Part shown: one piece after another, positions 12,604-23,253 of the stretch
How positions within the stretch are numbered: position 1 is the stretch's first letter
Layout: each line of letters opens with the position of its first letter
Translations under genes and position numbers: made by a program
The notes under the pieces: model-generated
What the model was told of the DNA's origin: nothing
Databases searched by the model: none
Seen by the model: the letters and a program-made list of their open reading frames with translations, nothing else
NCBI GenBank assembly: GCA_022925895.1
Contig: JAKSYS010000298.1
Location: 1-64,000, forward strand
From: Fragilaria crotonensis
Taxonomy: Eukaryota; Bacillariophyta; Fragilariophyceae; Fragilariales; Fragilariaceae
DNA: 64,000 bases
Reading direction: 5' to 3'

Positions 12604-13140
12604 GGTGCGTTGCGAAAGATGATATCAATGGATTACACTTCGTATCCAAAATGGTGTATTTGAAGGATATGGAAGCTTTGACTTGCGACATGGGAATGGC
12701 GAAGGTGAATACTGTGACAGATATGACTCGCATGACTGCGAAGCTGTGTATGTTATATTTTTAGATGCGGATGGTTGAGCACGAAATAGAAGAAAGTGCC
12801 ATATCGTCATAAGGAGTACTTGGATTATAGAGTACAGTACCTGGTACTGGAGCAAAGGCTTGCTCCAAGTACAATTGTACGAGCACATAGAACCATGTGT
12901 GGTCATATACTTTGTTGTCCTGCAGTGAAAACGTTGTCATTTGTCATGCTTTTGAAGTGTGTTATACCAGTACGCTAAAGTGGTAATGTACTGGAACATA
13001 CTCGAGTACTCCGTACATATCATACGTACGCACTATATTCGAATCTCAATATCTGGCGAAATAATTCTCAATCGAGTAAAAAACAGTTTTTGATTTCCAT
13101 GAAACGACTATGTAAGGATCGTGATAGTGTGCGAAAGTTA
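12604..13140. other. Intergenic stretch with a GTAC-rich patch
   Basis: Probable 5' flank of the two-exon gene. Between about 12800 and 13030 the words AGTAC, GTACTGG and TGTAC recur, as in the larger tract at 15520-16450. No gene is supported. Confidence 0.5.
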
Positions 13141-13740
13141 ATCGGCTCAGTCACGAACACTAAATCGTTCAGTGTCGTCTCTGAACGTCGTTCAGTGTCG
13201 TCAATGACCCTGGCAAGACGGTCGAAAAAACACCGAAACTTCCAAAAAGTCGAACTTTAAATGCCCATAACTTGAGTACTAGCTTTTCAAATCCGTGCTC
13301 CGATTGCCGGTATCTTGCTTTATCGATGAACGTTCGTCGATTGAAAATCGCATTTTGGGTGAAACGAGACAAGTTTGTGTGCTTATAACTTAACGAATAT
13401 AACTCTAAAATATAAAAGTAAAACGGATTCAAATAGAAGAGATCAAGGGCTTTCCAAATCATTCCGGTATTTGAATGTATGACCTTTATTCGCCATGTTA
13501 TGGGCTCTCAAAGTTTCGTAAAATCATTGACGGACGACACTAACGTCATTGAACGTCGTCACTAACTCGACACAAACGTTAGTGAACGTGCGACACATGC
13601 TCCTCGAAAACTCGTTTTGAGTCCAATGCACGAAAAAACGCGCATGCGTCTACGACGCTCCTCGTACAACAAAAAAATTAGTGAACTTAGTGAACGACGC
13701 AGTGAACTTAGTGAACGACGACAGTGTCGTTAGTGACGTG
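13141..13740. repeat. Cluster of CGTT/AGTGAACG-type short repeats
   Basis: Both edges of this stretch (13150-13210 and 13520-13740) are built of variants of GTTCAGTGTCGTC and AGTGAACG in both orientations, around a central 300 bases without recognised content. At 13681-13722 a 21-base unit beginning GTGAACTTAGTGAACGACG is repeated twice in tandem. The loosely inverted edges suggest a decayed mobile element, but no clean terminal repeat or target duplication was found. Confidence 0.45.
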
Positions 13741-13869
13741 ACTCAACAAGAAGTCACTATTTTACAGGTAGTTGACGGTTTTTAGTAACATGAGGTGCAA
13801 GAAAATACATAGGTACTCTGAGCATTTGTATTAGAGTGGCCGAACGAAGTTTCAGACGACCTCAGCTGC

Positions 13870-14077
13870 GCATATGACTGAACGCACGCTTCCTTCTACA
13901 TTAGTAATAAACAAAATGTATATGTCATATGTAGATTTGCATATGACTGAACGCAGGCTTCCTTCTACATTAGTAGTAATCAAAATGAATATGTCATATG
14001 TAGATTCGCATTTGACTGAACGCACGCTTCCTTCTACATTAGTAGTATTCAAAATGTATATGTCATATGTAGACATT
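13870..14077. repeat. Tandem repeat, three copies of 69 bases
   Basis: Three copies start at 13870, 13939 and 14008 with GCATATGACTGAACGCA (third copy GCATTTGACTG) and end with TCATATGTAGA. Because 69 is a multiple of three and the unit has no stop in one frame on each strand, short open frames appear on both strands; they are a product of the repeat. Confidence 0.9.
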
Positions 14078-14389
14078 GCAACTCGGAGTTCTTGCTACAT
14101 GTCACATATCGGTCTACGTTCTGTACAGGTATAAGCTTTATGCAAGCTTTGCCATACATAAAGATACAGCACAAGCAGCACTACCCGTAGTGCCCAGTAC
14201 AAAACTCGTAGTACAGTGCAGGTCGACAATTTTCGGCATACTTTGAATGCCTCTCCCGTAGTTTCCCACGAGGCTCATACAGCTTGGAAGTGTGACCGAA
14301 ACACGAAACGAAAGTGGCACCATCTCACACATCTCAATCATCTCAATCTTCTCTCAGCTTTGATCCTCTTTTCTTTCTGACCACAGAAA
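14078..14389. other. Stretch upstream of transposase remnant
   Basis: No gene recognised. It may contain the 5' flank or terminal region of the transposon whose transposase follows; I could not identify a terminal inverted repeat. Confidence 0.4.
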
Positions 14390-15422
14390 GTGATTACTAC
14401 TTATATGACTGCTGCTGTAAGTGCTGAAACATTTGTGTTGCAAGCAAGACTCATCCTGGGTCACAGATGCAACACATCTCCAGCCACTGAAGACCGTCGG
14501 TTTCGTGCCAACTTCGGCACCACCCCTGCAATTTGTGCCATTCTTTGGGGCATGATCAGCCCAAATGAGACAATGCCAAAGGGGGTGAAATATTTCCACC
14601 TCCTCTGGGCTCTCATGTTTCTGAAGCTGTACGCTTCAGAACATGTCCTTTCCGGCATCGCGAAATGTGATGAGAAAACTTACAGAAAGTGGACGTGGTT
14701 GTTCATAATGGCACTGGCCGATTTGGTACCGGAGTGCGTAAGTACTGTTGCTGTTTGTTGTTGCCTTCAGACCAATTTCGAAAATCCAAGTGTCTCAAAA
14801 TTTGTGATTTGGGATTCCTGATTCCTACGTTTCGTATTCGTGATTCGAAATCTTCGTGTTCCAAAAGATTTTGTGGGAAAATAGGTATCGCTAAAGTATT
14901 GGCAATGTTTGTTTAGTTTCTGTGGATGGAACAGATTTTAGGATTCAAGAGCCAACACCTTTCTGGACTGGATGGCACTCTAAAAAGTTCAATGGACCAG
15001 GTCTTAGGTATGAAGTTGCTATCAGCATCTGTTCAGGTGATGTTGTGTGGTTTAATGGGCCCTTTGCGTGCGGGAATTGGCCAGACCTTAAAATTTTCAG
15101 GCATGGATTGATTTTTGAACTTGATGAGGGCGAAAAGGTTGAAGCTGACAGTGGGTATAGAGGACAGCCAGATAGCGTCTGTACACCAAACTGCAATGTC
15201 TTTATTAATGAAGTTGGCAAGAGACAGAAAGAGTTGATCCGATCTCGCCATGAAACACTGAACAAGAGACTGAAGCAGTGGCATTGTTTGCATGACACAT
15301 TCCGTCATGATTTGGAAAAGCACCGCTTTGTCTTTCAGGCAGTTGCTGTGATTGTGCAGGTTGCAATTGAAAATGGAGAGCCATTATTCAGGGTTGATTA
15401 CAATGATCAACAGCATTACTAA
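14390..15422 (+). pseudogene. DDE transposase of PIF/Harbinger (IS5-like) type, interrupted
   Basis: Two blocks are recognisable. The first (about 14500-14736) carries LLWALMFLKLYASE and DEKTYRKWTW, an N-terminal segment known from algal DDE transposases. The second (14916-15422) reads VSVDGTDFRIQEP, then ADSGYRG, then RHETLNKRLKQW, giving the D-D-E pattern of DDE_Tnp_4 nucleases, and ends PLFRVDY. Between them lies about 180 bases that could be an intron: a strong donor GTAAGT at 14737 and an acceptor TTTAG at 14915-14916, but the frames on the two sides do not agree for this pair, so either another donor is used or the copy has a frameshift. No terminal inverted repeats were identified. The catalytic block itself is uninterrupted. 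Confidence 0.7.
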
Positions 15423-16642
15423 TTCTATTACCATTGTGTCTATTGGTACAATAATAGGAAATTAATTAAAATTGAATTCTCTTATTCAAGTTTAGTAATT
15501 ACAGAATTTGCTTGTGCGGATTGCAGTACCTGGTACAGTACATGGCACTCCGGAGTACTATCTCTGAGGCATATGGTACGAGTTCCTCGTATCACTTACG
15601 ATGGAGGGGACTTCGTGTTACTTTCAATGGAGTGCTTCCGCGTCAATGCATTATTATTACAGTACCATTGCAAAAATCGTACTCCGTACATTTCGCTACT
15701 TTCCCGCAGCTCCCAGTACTCTACTAGCTAGTAGTAGAATATTCCGTACGACTGAACTGTGGTCACTGGTCACTCTCGTAATTTGCGGTGTTGCGGGTTC
15801 TGCGTACTGCGGACCACGTCGTACTGTACAGCGTTGTACTTTACTACTACTCCATAATTGACCTTGGCTGTTGACGATAGCACTACAGGCGGCATAGTAC
15901 TTTAAGCCACCGCATTCTGTGAGCAGGCAGCAATACGCACCTGCTAAGATTACCAGTAGTCTACCGGTAGCTAGCAAGGGGAAAAATTACAAAGTTGCTA
16001 CTGCAGCACTTGCACTCCTTTCGAGTCTCGCGTTTCTTTAAAATACTTATAAGTACAAATACTGGAGTCCTCGGGGTACTGGAGTACTCCGACTACTTGT
16101 ACTGGAGAACGTGGCTGGAAGCTCCAGTAGGTATGCAGTACTTGTACGATGTAGTAGTACAATCATGGGTTGTACTGTGTAGGCTGTAGTACGTACGAGT
16201 AAACGAGTTCCTGGTACCAGTACATTACTACCGGTAGTACCTGGTACTGTAGTACGGTGGATGGTCAATAAGGGTAATCCAGTACAAGTACTACAGTACT
16301 ACAGTAGTCGAACTCCAGAACCATGGTGCCAGGCAGTACAAAGAACAAGTGCCTCTATCGGAGTGTACGAGTACACGCTGTGAAAATGAACATCTCGTTC
16401 TACGAGTACTGGTACAAGTACTTGTACCTTACTACCGATAGAGTACACATGAAAAGGGTCACGGGACACGGGACATGGGACAAGTTACAGCGTGCGTCTG
16501 ACGATTCCCTTCCGTCTTGCGTGCTGTGGAATGCGAAATGCCGACTGTGCGGTTCATCAATTAGATGGGTTGCTTTTATACTCTTATATATAGCTTGATA
16601 TATGATATTCTGATGACGTCGTCCATTGGTATCAGTTCATTC
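15423..16642. other. Gene-free tract dominated by GTAC words
   Basis: From about 15520 to 16450 I count roughly 40 GTAC tetramers in about 930 bases; even base use would give about four. They occur in words such as GTACTGGTAC, AGTACTCC and GTACAAGTAC, many of them palindromic. No gene is supported and no fixed period is visible. Confidence 0.7.
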
Positions 16643-16659
16643 TCATTGATGACCATCAG
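16643..16659. repeat. 17-base target site duplication, left copy
   Basis: TCATTGATGACCATCAG occurs here and, identically, at 17644-17660, flanking the element at 16660-17643. Confidence 0.85.
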
Positions 16660-17643
16660 AATTTTCCCAGGGTAGAAAGTAGTAAGTCCATACGAAATCC
16701 TACGTGAAATCTAGTACGGAATCTACGACGAATAGGAGCACAACATCAACCATGAAAGGGAGGGCCCCCAGGCCCTCTCAAGTTAAGTCATTCAACTACA
16801 AACATGTCAAACACACCAATGAAGAAGTTTCTTCAATGAAAATGAAGATTGAACAGAAGTGGAGGGAGGAGATTGAATTGCAAGATAACTGGTATTTTCC
16901 AGAATCGAAATTTTTCTACGGCAGAATCTGGTATATTTTCTACGGCGTCGATCAATCATCCATGGTGATCAATTCTTATTTCATCAAACTTCATCAGAGC
17001 ACACCAGGTTCTTTGATCCAAGAGCCAAGTTTCTTTCAGAATCAATCTATACAAAAGCAGAGCCAACCTTTAGGGAGGCATCAAAGACACATTCAAGCAG
17101 CAAGTTACCGAGAGAAGTGGATTCCAAGTGATCCAGAAAAGAGTTTAAGTATTCGAGAGCAGAGTTATCCTATTCAAGAGTGGAGTTTCCGTATTGCAGT
17201 GAATCGATTTCTTCATACGGCGCAGCAAAATCAGCATGAAGCAGCCATGATGCAATTGATACATCAATCACCGAAGATCCAGTACATTCCAGAGCAGGGC
17301 CAACCTTTAGGAAGGCAACAAAGTCATATTCAAGCAGTAGTAAGTCACCGAGTGAAGTGGAAATTTTACTCCGACAAGTGGTGGATCTTCTTTCCACATT
17401 ACAGCCACCCTCCCTACCGAGCAACCATTACTACCAACAAGCAAGAAAGTAAAAGTATCAGAGCATGCAGTCCTAGAGAAGTCTTCTGGGTTGCAAGATA
17501 GTTGGGTAGTGCAGCATTGCACTACTCATTATTCCAGGTGGCCTCTACTGTACTCCAGGGTAGCGGTCATCCGTGTGGGTCGAGTTCCGTTTTTGTCCGG
17601 GACAGCGGCAGCACGTAAAATAGATTTTAGGTTTTTTTTTTTT
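16660..17643 (+). mobile_element. Small non-autonomous LINE-derived retroelement (984 bases)
   Basis: It is flanked by a perfect 17-base direct repeat and ends in a run of about 12-13 T directly before the right copy. Its first 90 bases resemble the 5' untranslated regions of LINE A and B: AATTTTC, then TAGTAAG, then TACGTGAAATCT, a second TCTACG and an ATG in a similar distance. Its last 100 bases resemble the 3' untranslated region of LINE A, including an 18-base identity CATCCGTGTGGGTCGAGT and the later GCGGCAGCACGT. The interior does not resemble LINE ORF1, endonuclease or reverse transcriptase. It is therefore a full-length parasite of the LINE, keeping both ends and a private interior, rather than a 5'-truncated copy. 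Both target duplications are intact, suggesting a fairly young insertion. Confidence 0.75.
16752..17501 (+). CDS. Open frame inside the non-autonomous element, unknown product
   Basis: An ATG at 16752 in a CAACCATGA context opens a frame of 249 codons without a stop; the frame is open 16 codons further upstream. The product is rich in Gln, Ser, Ile and Lys, and begins with a basic segment (MKGRAPRPSQVKSFNYKH). It has an internal duplication: QPLGRHQRHIQAASYREKW and QPLGRQQSHIQAVVSHRVKW lie exactly 79 codons apart. No known domain is recognised, and it does not resemble the LINE ORF1 proteins nearby. An intact frame in a parasite element could mean a captured gene or an RNA-binding protein of its own; it could also be open by chance. 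Confidence 0.4.
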   Translation: MKGRAPRPSQVKSFNYKHVKHTNEEVSSMKMKIEQKWREEIELQDNWYFPESKFFYGRIWYIFYGVDQSSMVINSYFIKLHQSTPGSLIQEPSFFQNQSIQKQSQPLGRHQRHIQAASYREKWIPSDPEKSLSIREQSYPIQEWSFRIAVNRFLHTAQQNQHEAAMMQLIHQSPKIQYIPEQGQPLGRQQSHIQAVVSHRVKWKFYSDKWWIFFPHYSHPPYRATITTNKQESKSIRACSPREVFWVAR

Positions 17644-17660
17644 TCATTGATGACCATCAG
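17644..17660. repeat. 17-base target site duplication, right copy
   Basis: Identical to 16643-16659; it follows the T-run that ends the non-autonomous element. Confidence 0.85.
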
Positions 17661-17755
17661 GATATATTTGTACCTGGTAGCATCTTTATACTTTATATAT
17701 GCATATGTATGTTTACAAGGATTGGCACTGGTATAAAATTTCAGTGCATTCGAAT

Positions 17756-17975
17756 TGTCTCGAGCATGCCATAGAATGCTCGAGCGTGCAATGGAATGCT
17801 CGAGCATGCCATAGAATGCGATTTTTTTATCAAAACGTATTTAGTAGTTATAGTTTCATAGTGAACGACGTCTGGCCGGCTCGAATGCATTCCATAGCAT
17901 GCTCGAGAATGCGATTGCATTCTCGAGCATTCCATTGCATGCTCGAGAATTCTAATGCATGCTCCTCGCATGTAT
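17756..17975. repeat. Cluster of CTCGAG-centred palindromes forming a large inverted repeat
   Basis: Words such as GAATGCTCGAGCATG and ATTCTCGAGCATTCCA recur on both sides of a roughly 70-base centre (about 17821-17885). The left block (17756-17820) read backwards matches the right block (17905-17975) over about 50 bases with few differences, so the region can fold into a long hairpin. It resembles a foldback element or MITE; no clear target duplication was found. Confidence 0.6.
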
Positions 17976-18297
17976 ACATTCATTTAAATTAGAATTATCG
18001 TTAGGTACACATCCATATGTAGCCAATGGACAATCCTTGACTCTGCACATTTACTTACACATATTGTCATGATTGAGCAACTGAATAAAAACACTCATTT
18101 TGAGATAAAGAACGTTGCCTCCCCCCAAAAGTATGCCCGTACTTTGAGTATGTACTACTACTGGCTACGTCAAAACTCAAAACACAAAGAACAGAGAAGA
18201 TCAAAGCAGCCAACGATCTCAATCCACTACTAGTAGTAGTACTTGGTGCCGGGATAGAGAGATCCGAAGACAAGATGGAAAAGTCTAACTTTCATTT
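17976..18297. other. Intergenic stretch, nothing recognised
   Basis: Short AT-rich sequence between the palindrome cluster and the 3' end of LINE A. No gene or repeat is supported. Confidence 0.5.
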
Positions 18298-18321
18298 AAA
18301 AAAAAAAACTTAATTTCAATG

Positions 18322-18327
18322 TTTATT
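18322..18327 (-). other. Polyadenylation signal AATAAA of LINE A
   Basis: AATAAA on the minus strand, about 105 bases after the LINE A stop codon and about 14 bases before the terminal T-run. Confidence 0.5.
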
Positions 18328-18434
18328 AACGTGTTGCCGCAGCATCCTTGATAAGGAATACTCGACCCACACGGATGGGCACTACCTCGGATAAGATAGC
18401 AGCCACCGTCCATACTGTCGCACGGTACCGTAAA

Positions 18435-20576
18435 TTACCGTATAGGTGCAAAATAGGTTCTGATCGATCGGACACCCTGAATGGCTTTAGTTTTGACTCG
18501 TCTCATGCTATCCCGAAACAACCCTGAATTGATTCGTAACCAGTTTTTGGTGACCGCTGTAGAGACTTCGTAATGTTGTTCGACTTCCTCAAACAGTAAG
18601 TCTTGTACGCGAGGTTCCAATTGTTGTCGCCGCATGTATATGTCATTTAGTTGCCGCCTGACTTCCTTACTTTCCGCTTCCATTCGAGTTGCAACATCGC
18701 GTCCATGTAGTTCCTGATTTCGTTGTTTCCAAAGCGTATACCATTTATCCCAAACAAAACGGATCAAATTGATAAGCCAACTCTCGCCGGTAAATGAGGT
18801 TCTATGCGAGCTCTCGCATCGTTCCTGAGATTGGCTATAATAAGAGTCTTGGTGGCGGACCCATTCCACACTGAACCGTCCGTGAAAAATTTGACGCCAA
18901 CCAATGCGATTTTGTTGAGTAATAAGTCGGTGAAATCGCGAATCGTACTCATGCGGTTGTAATGTAAATCCCTGAGGCCTGTTGAACCAAGCTTGAAGAC
19001 CGTCGCACAATATTATTTGAAGGTTTGGGTCGGTGTCATTAATCATACAATGATCTTTGAGGTCGCGCATGAATTTTTCTCTCCACTCCCTTCGCGTTGG
19101 GTGGTTGCAGCAAAGAATGTGATCCCTGTCTTCCCGCGTCGTCGGACATAAAGGACATTGTCGTTTCCCATCATCAAATCTATTCGCTTGCCCCGTCGTT
19201 GGCAAGAGTTCGTGCAGAAGCTTCACCATATGGGTTTTCCGTGTGGAGTGCTTCTTTAACGCGTTAGCATGAGCCGTCCAGTCAACACTATTCATGATAG
19301 ATGGTGTCCATTGATTCTTGGTCTGAATATATTCCAGAAGAGGCTTAGCAGTGGCCTCATGTTGTAAACATCGGTCATAATTGCCAGTAACCGTTCCGTC
19401 CGGAAGATGAAGATGCGCTCTGGTCATCGGTGACATCAGCACAAGTGGTCGCTCTAACCCATGGACATCTTGAAAGATACCTGCTTCATGATCGGCGTTG
19501 ACGTTTAGTTGTCCCATCAGTGTTAACGACTCATACCGTTTCTTTCGATCTTGATGACCGCGAACGTAAGTGAGGCGCACATTGGGAAGACGGTGCATTG
19601 CTTCTTGAATTTCAATCAAAACATCCCAATCAGGCCGTAACGCATCTAGTACTACATTGTCGCCATCTAAATCGACTGGAACCTCTTCCTCCTGCAAGTC
19701 GTGATCACCATTCATCAACGTATCAAGGACACTCTTACTATCGGTTCCAATTGTACCCGACCACTCGTCATGCATTGACGAGTATTCACGAATTCGAAGT
19801 AAGAACCTCATGAGAGAAAGCATACCATACGCTTCTGCTCGATAAGACGTTGGTTGTCGTCCGCTCGCCGGTCCCATCCCGTACGCCATTCTTTCCCCTG
19901 AACTAGAACTCAACACCCAACCAAACGCTCCTTGTTTATGAGCACGCACTGATCCATCGCTGACGGCTCGGAACGTGGATTCCAGAGCTACGCAGATAGC
20001 CCTCGGATCAATTTGCAGGCGAACGTATTGTAGCAACTCTATCTCCCATGGCGAAAGTGTATGGACATATTGATCGAATGTTGCAATTGTTGATTGAGGA
20101 AATACAGGTGGTAACCGGACTTGATGATAAGTACCGTACACGTGCCAAAAACCGTTGTCCATTAGAGCAACCTCAACCGGCTTTGCCTGAGGAGGGATTT
20201 GGTGAATCGTATATGAGCGGTGTGACGACGCTCTATACGCCGCCTGCCTTGTGGCACGATATTTTGTGTAAGTGGTATCATGGCTTCGGATGTATAATAT
20301 GCTTTGATGAAGATATGCAAAATGATGCTGTCGCTGATCTTGGACCGTGCACAACCAGGTCGTCAATGGATTCATTAGGCGCCCTGTATGATCGCTCCAC
20401 AAGCGATTTGCTCGTTTCCACAATGTCCACTCCCTAGCAGACGGTTTATCTTGATTGACTGGCAGTAACGAAGTTTTAGAGCTCATCAATGACGGTGCGC
20501 CGTGGAGAATGCTTGCATCAAGTTCTTCTCCGTTCGGTTTTGTAATATCTGAGAGGGTGACCACCTGGAGATACAA
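18435..20576 (-). pseudogene. LINE A ORF2 C-terminal part: RNase H and zinc-knuckle region
   Basis: An open frame of about 713 codons ending SIRTYFAPIR. RNase H type 1 is visible from about residue 205: AVSDGSVRAHK gives the first Asp, YRAEAYGML the Glu, IGTDSKSVL the second Asp and NADHEAGIF the last. Further on CPLCPTTREDRDHILCC looks like the C-X2-C...H...C finger found near the end of many LINE proteins. It is the continuation of the reverse transcriptase frame, from which a frameshift near 20578 separates it. RNase H removes template RNA during second-strand synthesis. Confidence 0.85.
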
Positions 20577-20744
20577 CCGACAATAATTAAGCTTTCAATT
20601 TCTGTATCAGAGAAAACATTTGCGTCGAGAATCATATCCATAAGATGAACATCCCCGTCGCGTTGTAGAGGTTGTATTCCCGGATCGTCAACTTGAATAG
20701 ACGCCTTTATCAAAGCCAGAAATCCTCGAAGAGACGCAAGCCAT

Positions 20745-23180
20745 CTAGACTCGAGGTGCGGAAGTGGAACGTGGACTCGCTCCAAAATTGAAAAGGACAT
20801 ACCAGTCGTCAAGTGAAACCATGACAAGGAGCATCGAAATAATTTCCCAACGGTTGATTGCGTTCTCCAATGACGAAGAAAGTATTTCGTTTGCGCGATA
20901 CCTTGATGGACAAACAAGCGACGAAACTCTGCGCCTCCATATTGCTTGATATGGACCAAATAAAACTTCCCTTTTGGTATGTCGATTAAACCCACATTTT
21001 GCATAAATTATTGTCATTGCCTTTTGCTGGATCTTATTTAATTGAGCCTCGGATAGGAACGAACTTGTCAACGGATATGTAATACTGGGCAAATAGCATG
21101 AATGGTAATACGTCCACGCCTCCTGTCGCGTCAGATGCGTAGTCCATAAGAATTCTGTAACCTGGTCGCTTTTGGCCTTCAGTTGTTTAAATTGAGTACG
21201 CTGCGTCCCTGTTGGTTCTTTATAATGTCCGAGTGTTTTGTGTGCAACCGAAGGTGGTAAATACTCAAGAGTAGACCTGTCGCTTGTAAACGGATCGGGA
21301 ACTACTAACGGAGGCACGTGGGATTTCACACTACTCAAGACTGGTGCCCCTTGTGCCGAAAATTTCCAATGTACGACGTGATACGAACACTTTGACAATT
21401 CGAGGGACCCACCAGTTGCACTCAACAGGTTGGACCATGTAACTGCATTGTGTTCGGCCTTTCGAATCAAGTCCAATAATCCCTCCGGGGACTCGTCTTG
21501 TAAAAATGAATTAACCTGACCGTTGCTATCATCCACAAATCCGATCATGTTGATGTCGATCGGATGAGTTCTGTCGGGATTACAATAGACGGCTTGGTAT
21601 GCGGATTTTTCATAACAATCGAAGAGTACACTAGATATGAAACACCAGATCATTGGAGAATTCCCACTACCTTGACCTGTTCCGTAGATAGGCATACTGT
21701 CTTCATGCTGATAGCTTGTAGGAGATAAACCCAGTTCTGTTCGAATATGATATCTCGCTTCTTGTAAGGTTTTGGCATTTAAGCGTGTGGCAGTTTTAGG
21801 AACTCCAAATTTTCGACTCGCGATCATTGCCATACTCGGAATGATCCTATCGTAACACGATGCTGCATCATAGTTAGTTTGAATCAAACTTTTTCTTGTT
21901 GCTCGTGAGATTTCGAATTGCAATTCTTCAATCATCACAGGGTCGATTGCATTCCTTCTCGGTCTAGATCCATATTGCCCATCATTGAGTTGTTTGAGTG
22001 CTTCCGCTTGGTATAGAGCGATCCTCCATTTTAAACCAAGAACCAGATTATAATCTGCCTCGTATATGTGTATCACTCGTGTTCTGTGGATTTTCACATT
22101 TCCAGGCTCCTTAAAGAGGATAGTATTTGCAACTGTTCGCCATCGACTGAGTGAATAACCGCGCTCCAGAGCATAATTGATGATTAACAAATGCACCCGG
22201 AGGATCGCTTGTTGCATTCGATCATATTCGCATTTCATCGCATAATCGCTGGGGGACCTCGATGTGTCTGATGCCGTCTCCGAATCCGAAACATCTTCAT
22301 CAACTGCGTTAGAATACTTATGCCGAGCCAGAAGGGATTTATAATGTCCCAAATGCATCCCCGATGGGGACGTTGTGGTGGATTCTCGCCACACCTTCAA
22401 TTTACCCACCAGTTCCTCTTGGGAGATTGTCGGAAATGTTTGAAGTTGAGCCATCTCCTCGGTAATCTTGAGGTGTTGCAAAAGAAGTTGAATTTGAGGA
22501 GCAAAGGAATGATCCCGATATTGACCACTTAAGATGGCGTCAGCACCTGGACCTTCACCGCAGAAACCTAAATCATTGTTTAACGGTTCGCACGTGAAGG
22601 GGGTTCCATGAGCCTGGCCGAAGTGTTTCCTATTTCGAGCCTGGAGATGTTGGACAATTTCGTCGGGGACATCGATTGTCTGCCAGTCCTGACACGTTTT
22701 AGGATCGTCGTCTGGATGCACGGGGATTTCAATGCTGGTAACTCCATTGCGTTGTCCTCTCGCCCGAAGTATCTTCAATTTTTCAAACATTCTCTTGATC
22801 AACTCCGCGCGCCGGATCCTGCGCAACAGTGTTGCATGGGCTTTATCTGCCTTTGCCATAGATTCGTCCAAAGTACGGATACGTTCATTGCGTTCCTCGT
22901 CTCGACGTTGAAAACTTGTAGACACGATGGTCTTCACTTCTTTCTGCGCGTGCCGAAGCTGTGACGAACATTCTTGTAACGTAGATGGTACCGAGATATC
23001 AAGACCTGCGTTGTTAATATCATTCAATAAAATGCTGCGATGATCTAAACCTGTGCGAAGGGAACTGAGGCATTTCTTTAAGATTGAGACTTTTTGCCTC
23101 GCCTGAGCAAGTTCAACTGACCATGCAGGTTCTTTAAAATGCTTCGTCCTTTGTTCCGCATCCAAACTCGCTTTCACCAC
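20745..23180 (-). pseudogene. LINE A ORF2 middle part: reverse transcriptase
   Basis: An open frame of about 811 codons. Motif A is NYDAASCYDRIIP, motif B GTGQGSGNSPMIWCF, motif C FVDDSNGQ, and motif D GGSLELSKCSYHV. The N-terminal 200 residues are charged and helical, joining endonuclease to reverse transcriptase. A frameshift near 21000 means the last 85 codons of this frame are out of register; the true continuation is in another frame (about 21004-20580, with YGGAEFRRLFVHQG and LPHLESRWLASLRGF matching LINE B). Another frameshift (about 23181-23260) separates it from the endonuclease. Confidence 0.9.
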
Positions 23181-23253
23181 GTCTTTATCTAAACGTTCTA
23201 CAAATTCGTGTCGATCACCTGGGAGATTAAGGCGTTCCGCTCGATCAAAGACA

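Noticed and set aside
13169-13462. 97-codon frame on the minus strand within the short-repeat cluster
   Set aside because: Overlaps the repeat words and has no recognisable protein features.
13852-14134. Open frames on both strands over the 69-base repeat
   Set aside because: They are open because the repeat unit is a multiple of three without stops; no protein-like features.
14255-14389. Search for terminal inverted repeats of the transposase remnant
   Set aside because: No convincing pair was found between this flank and 15423-15520.
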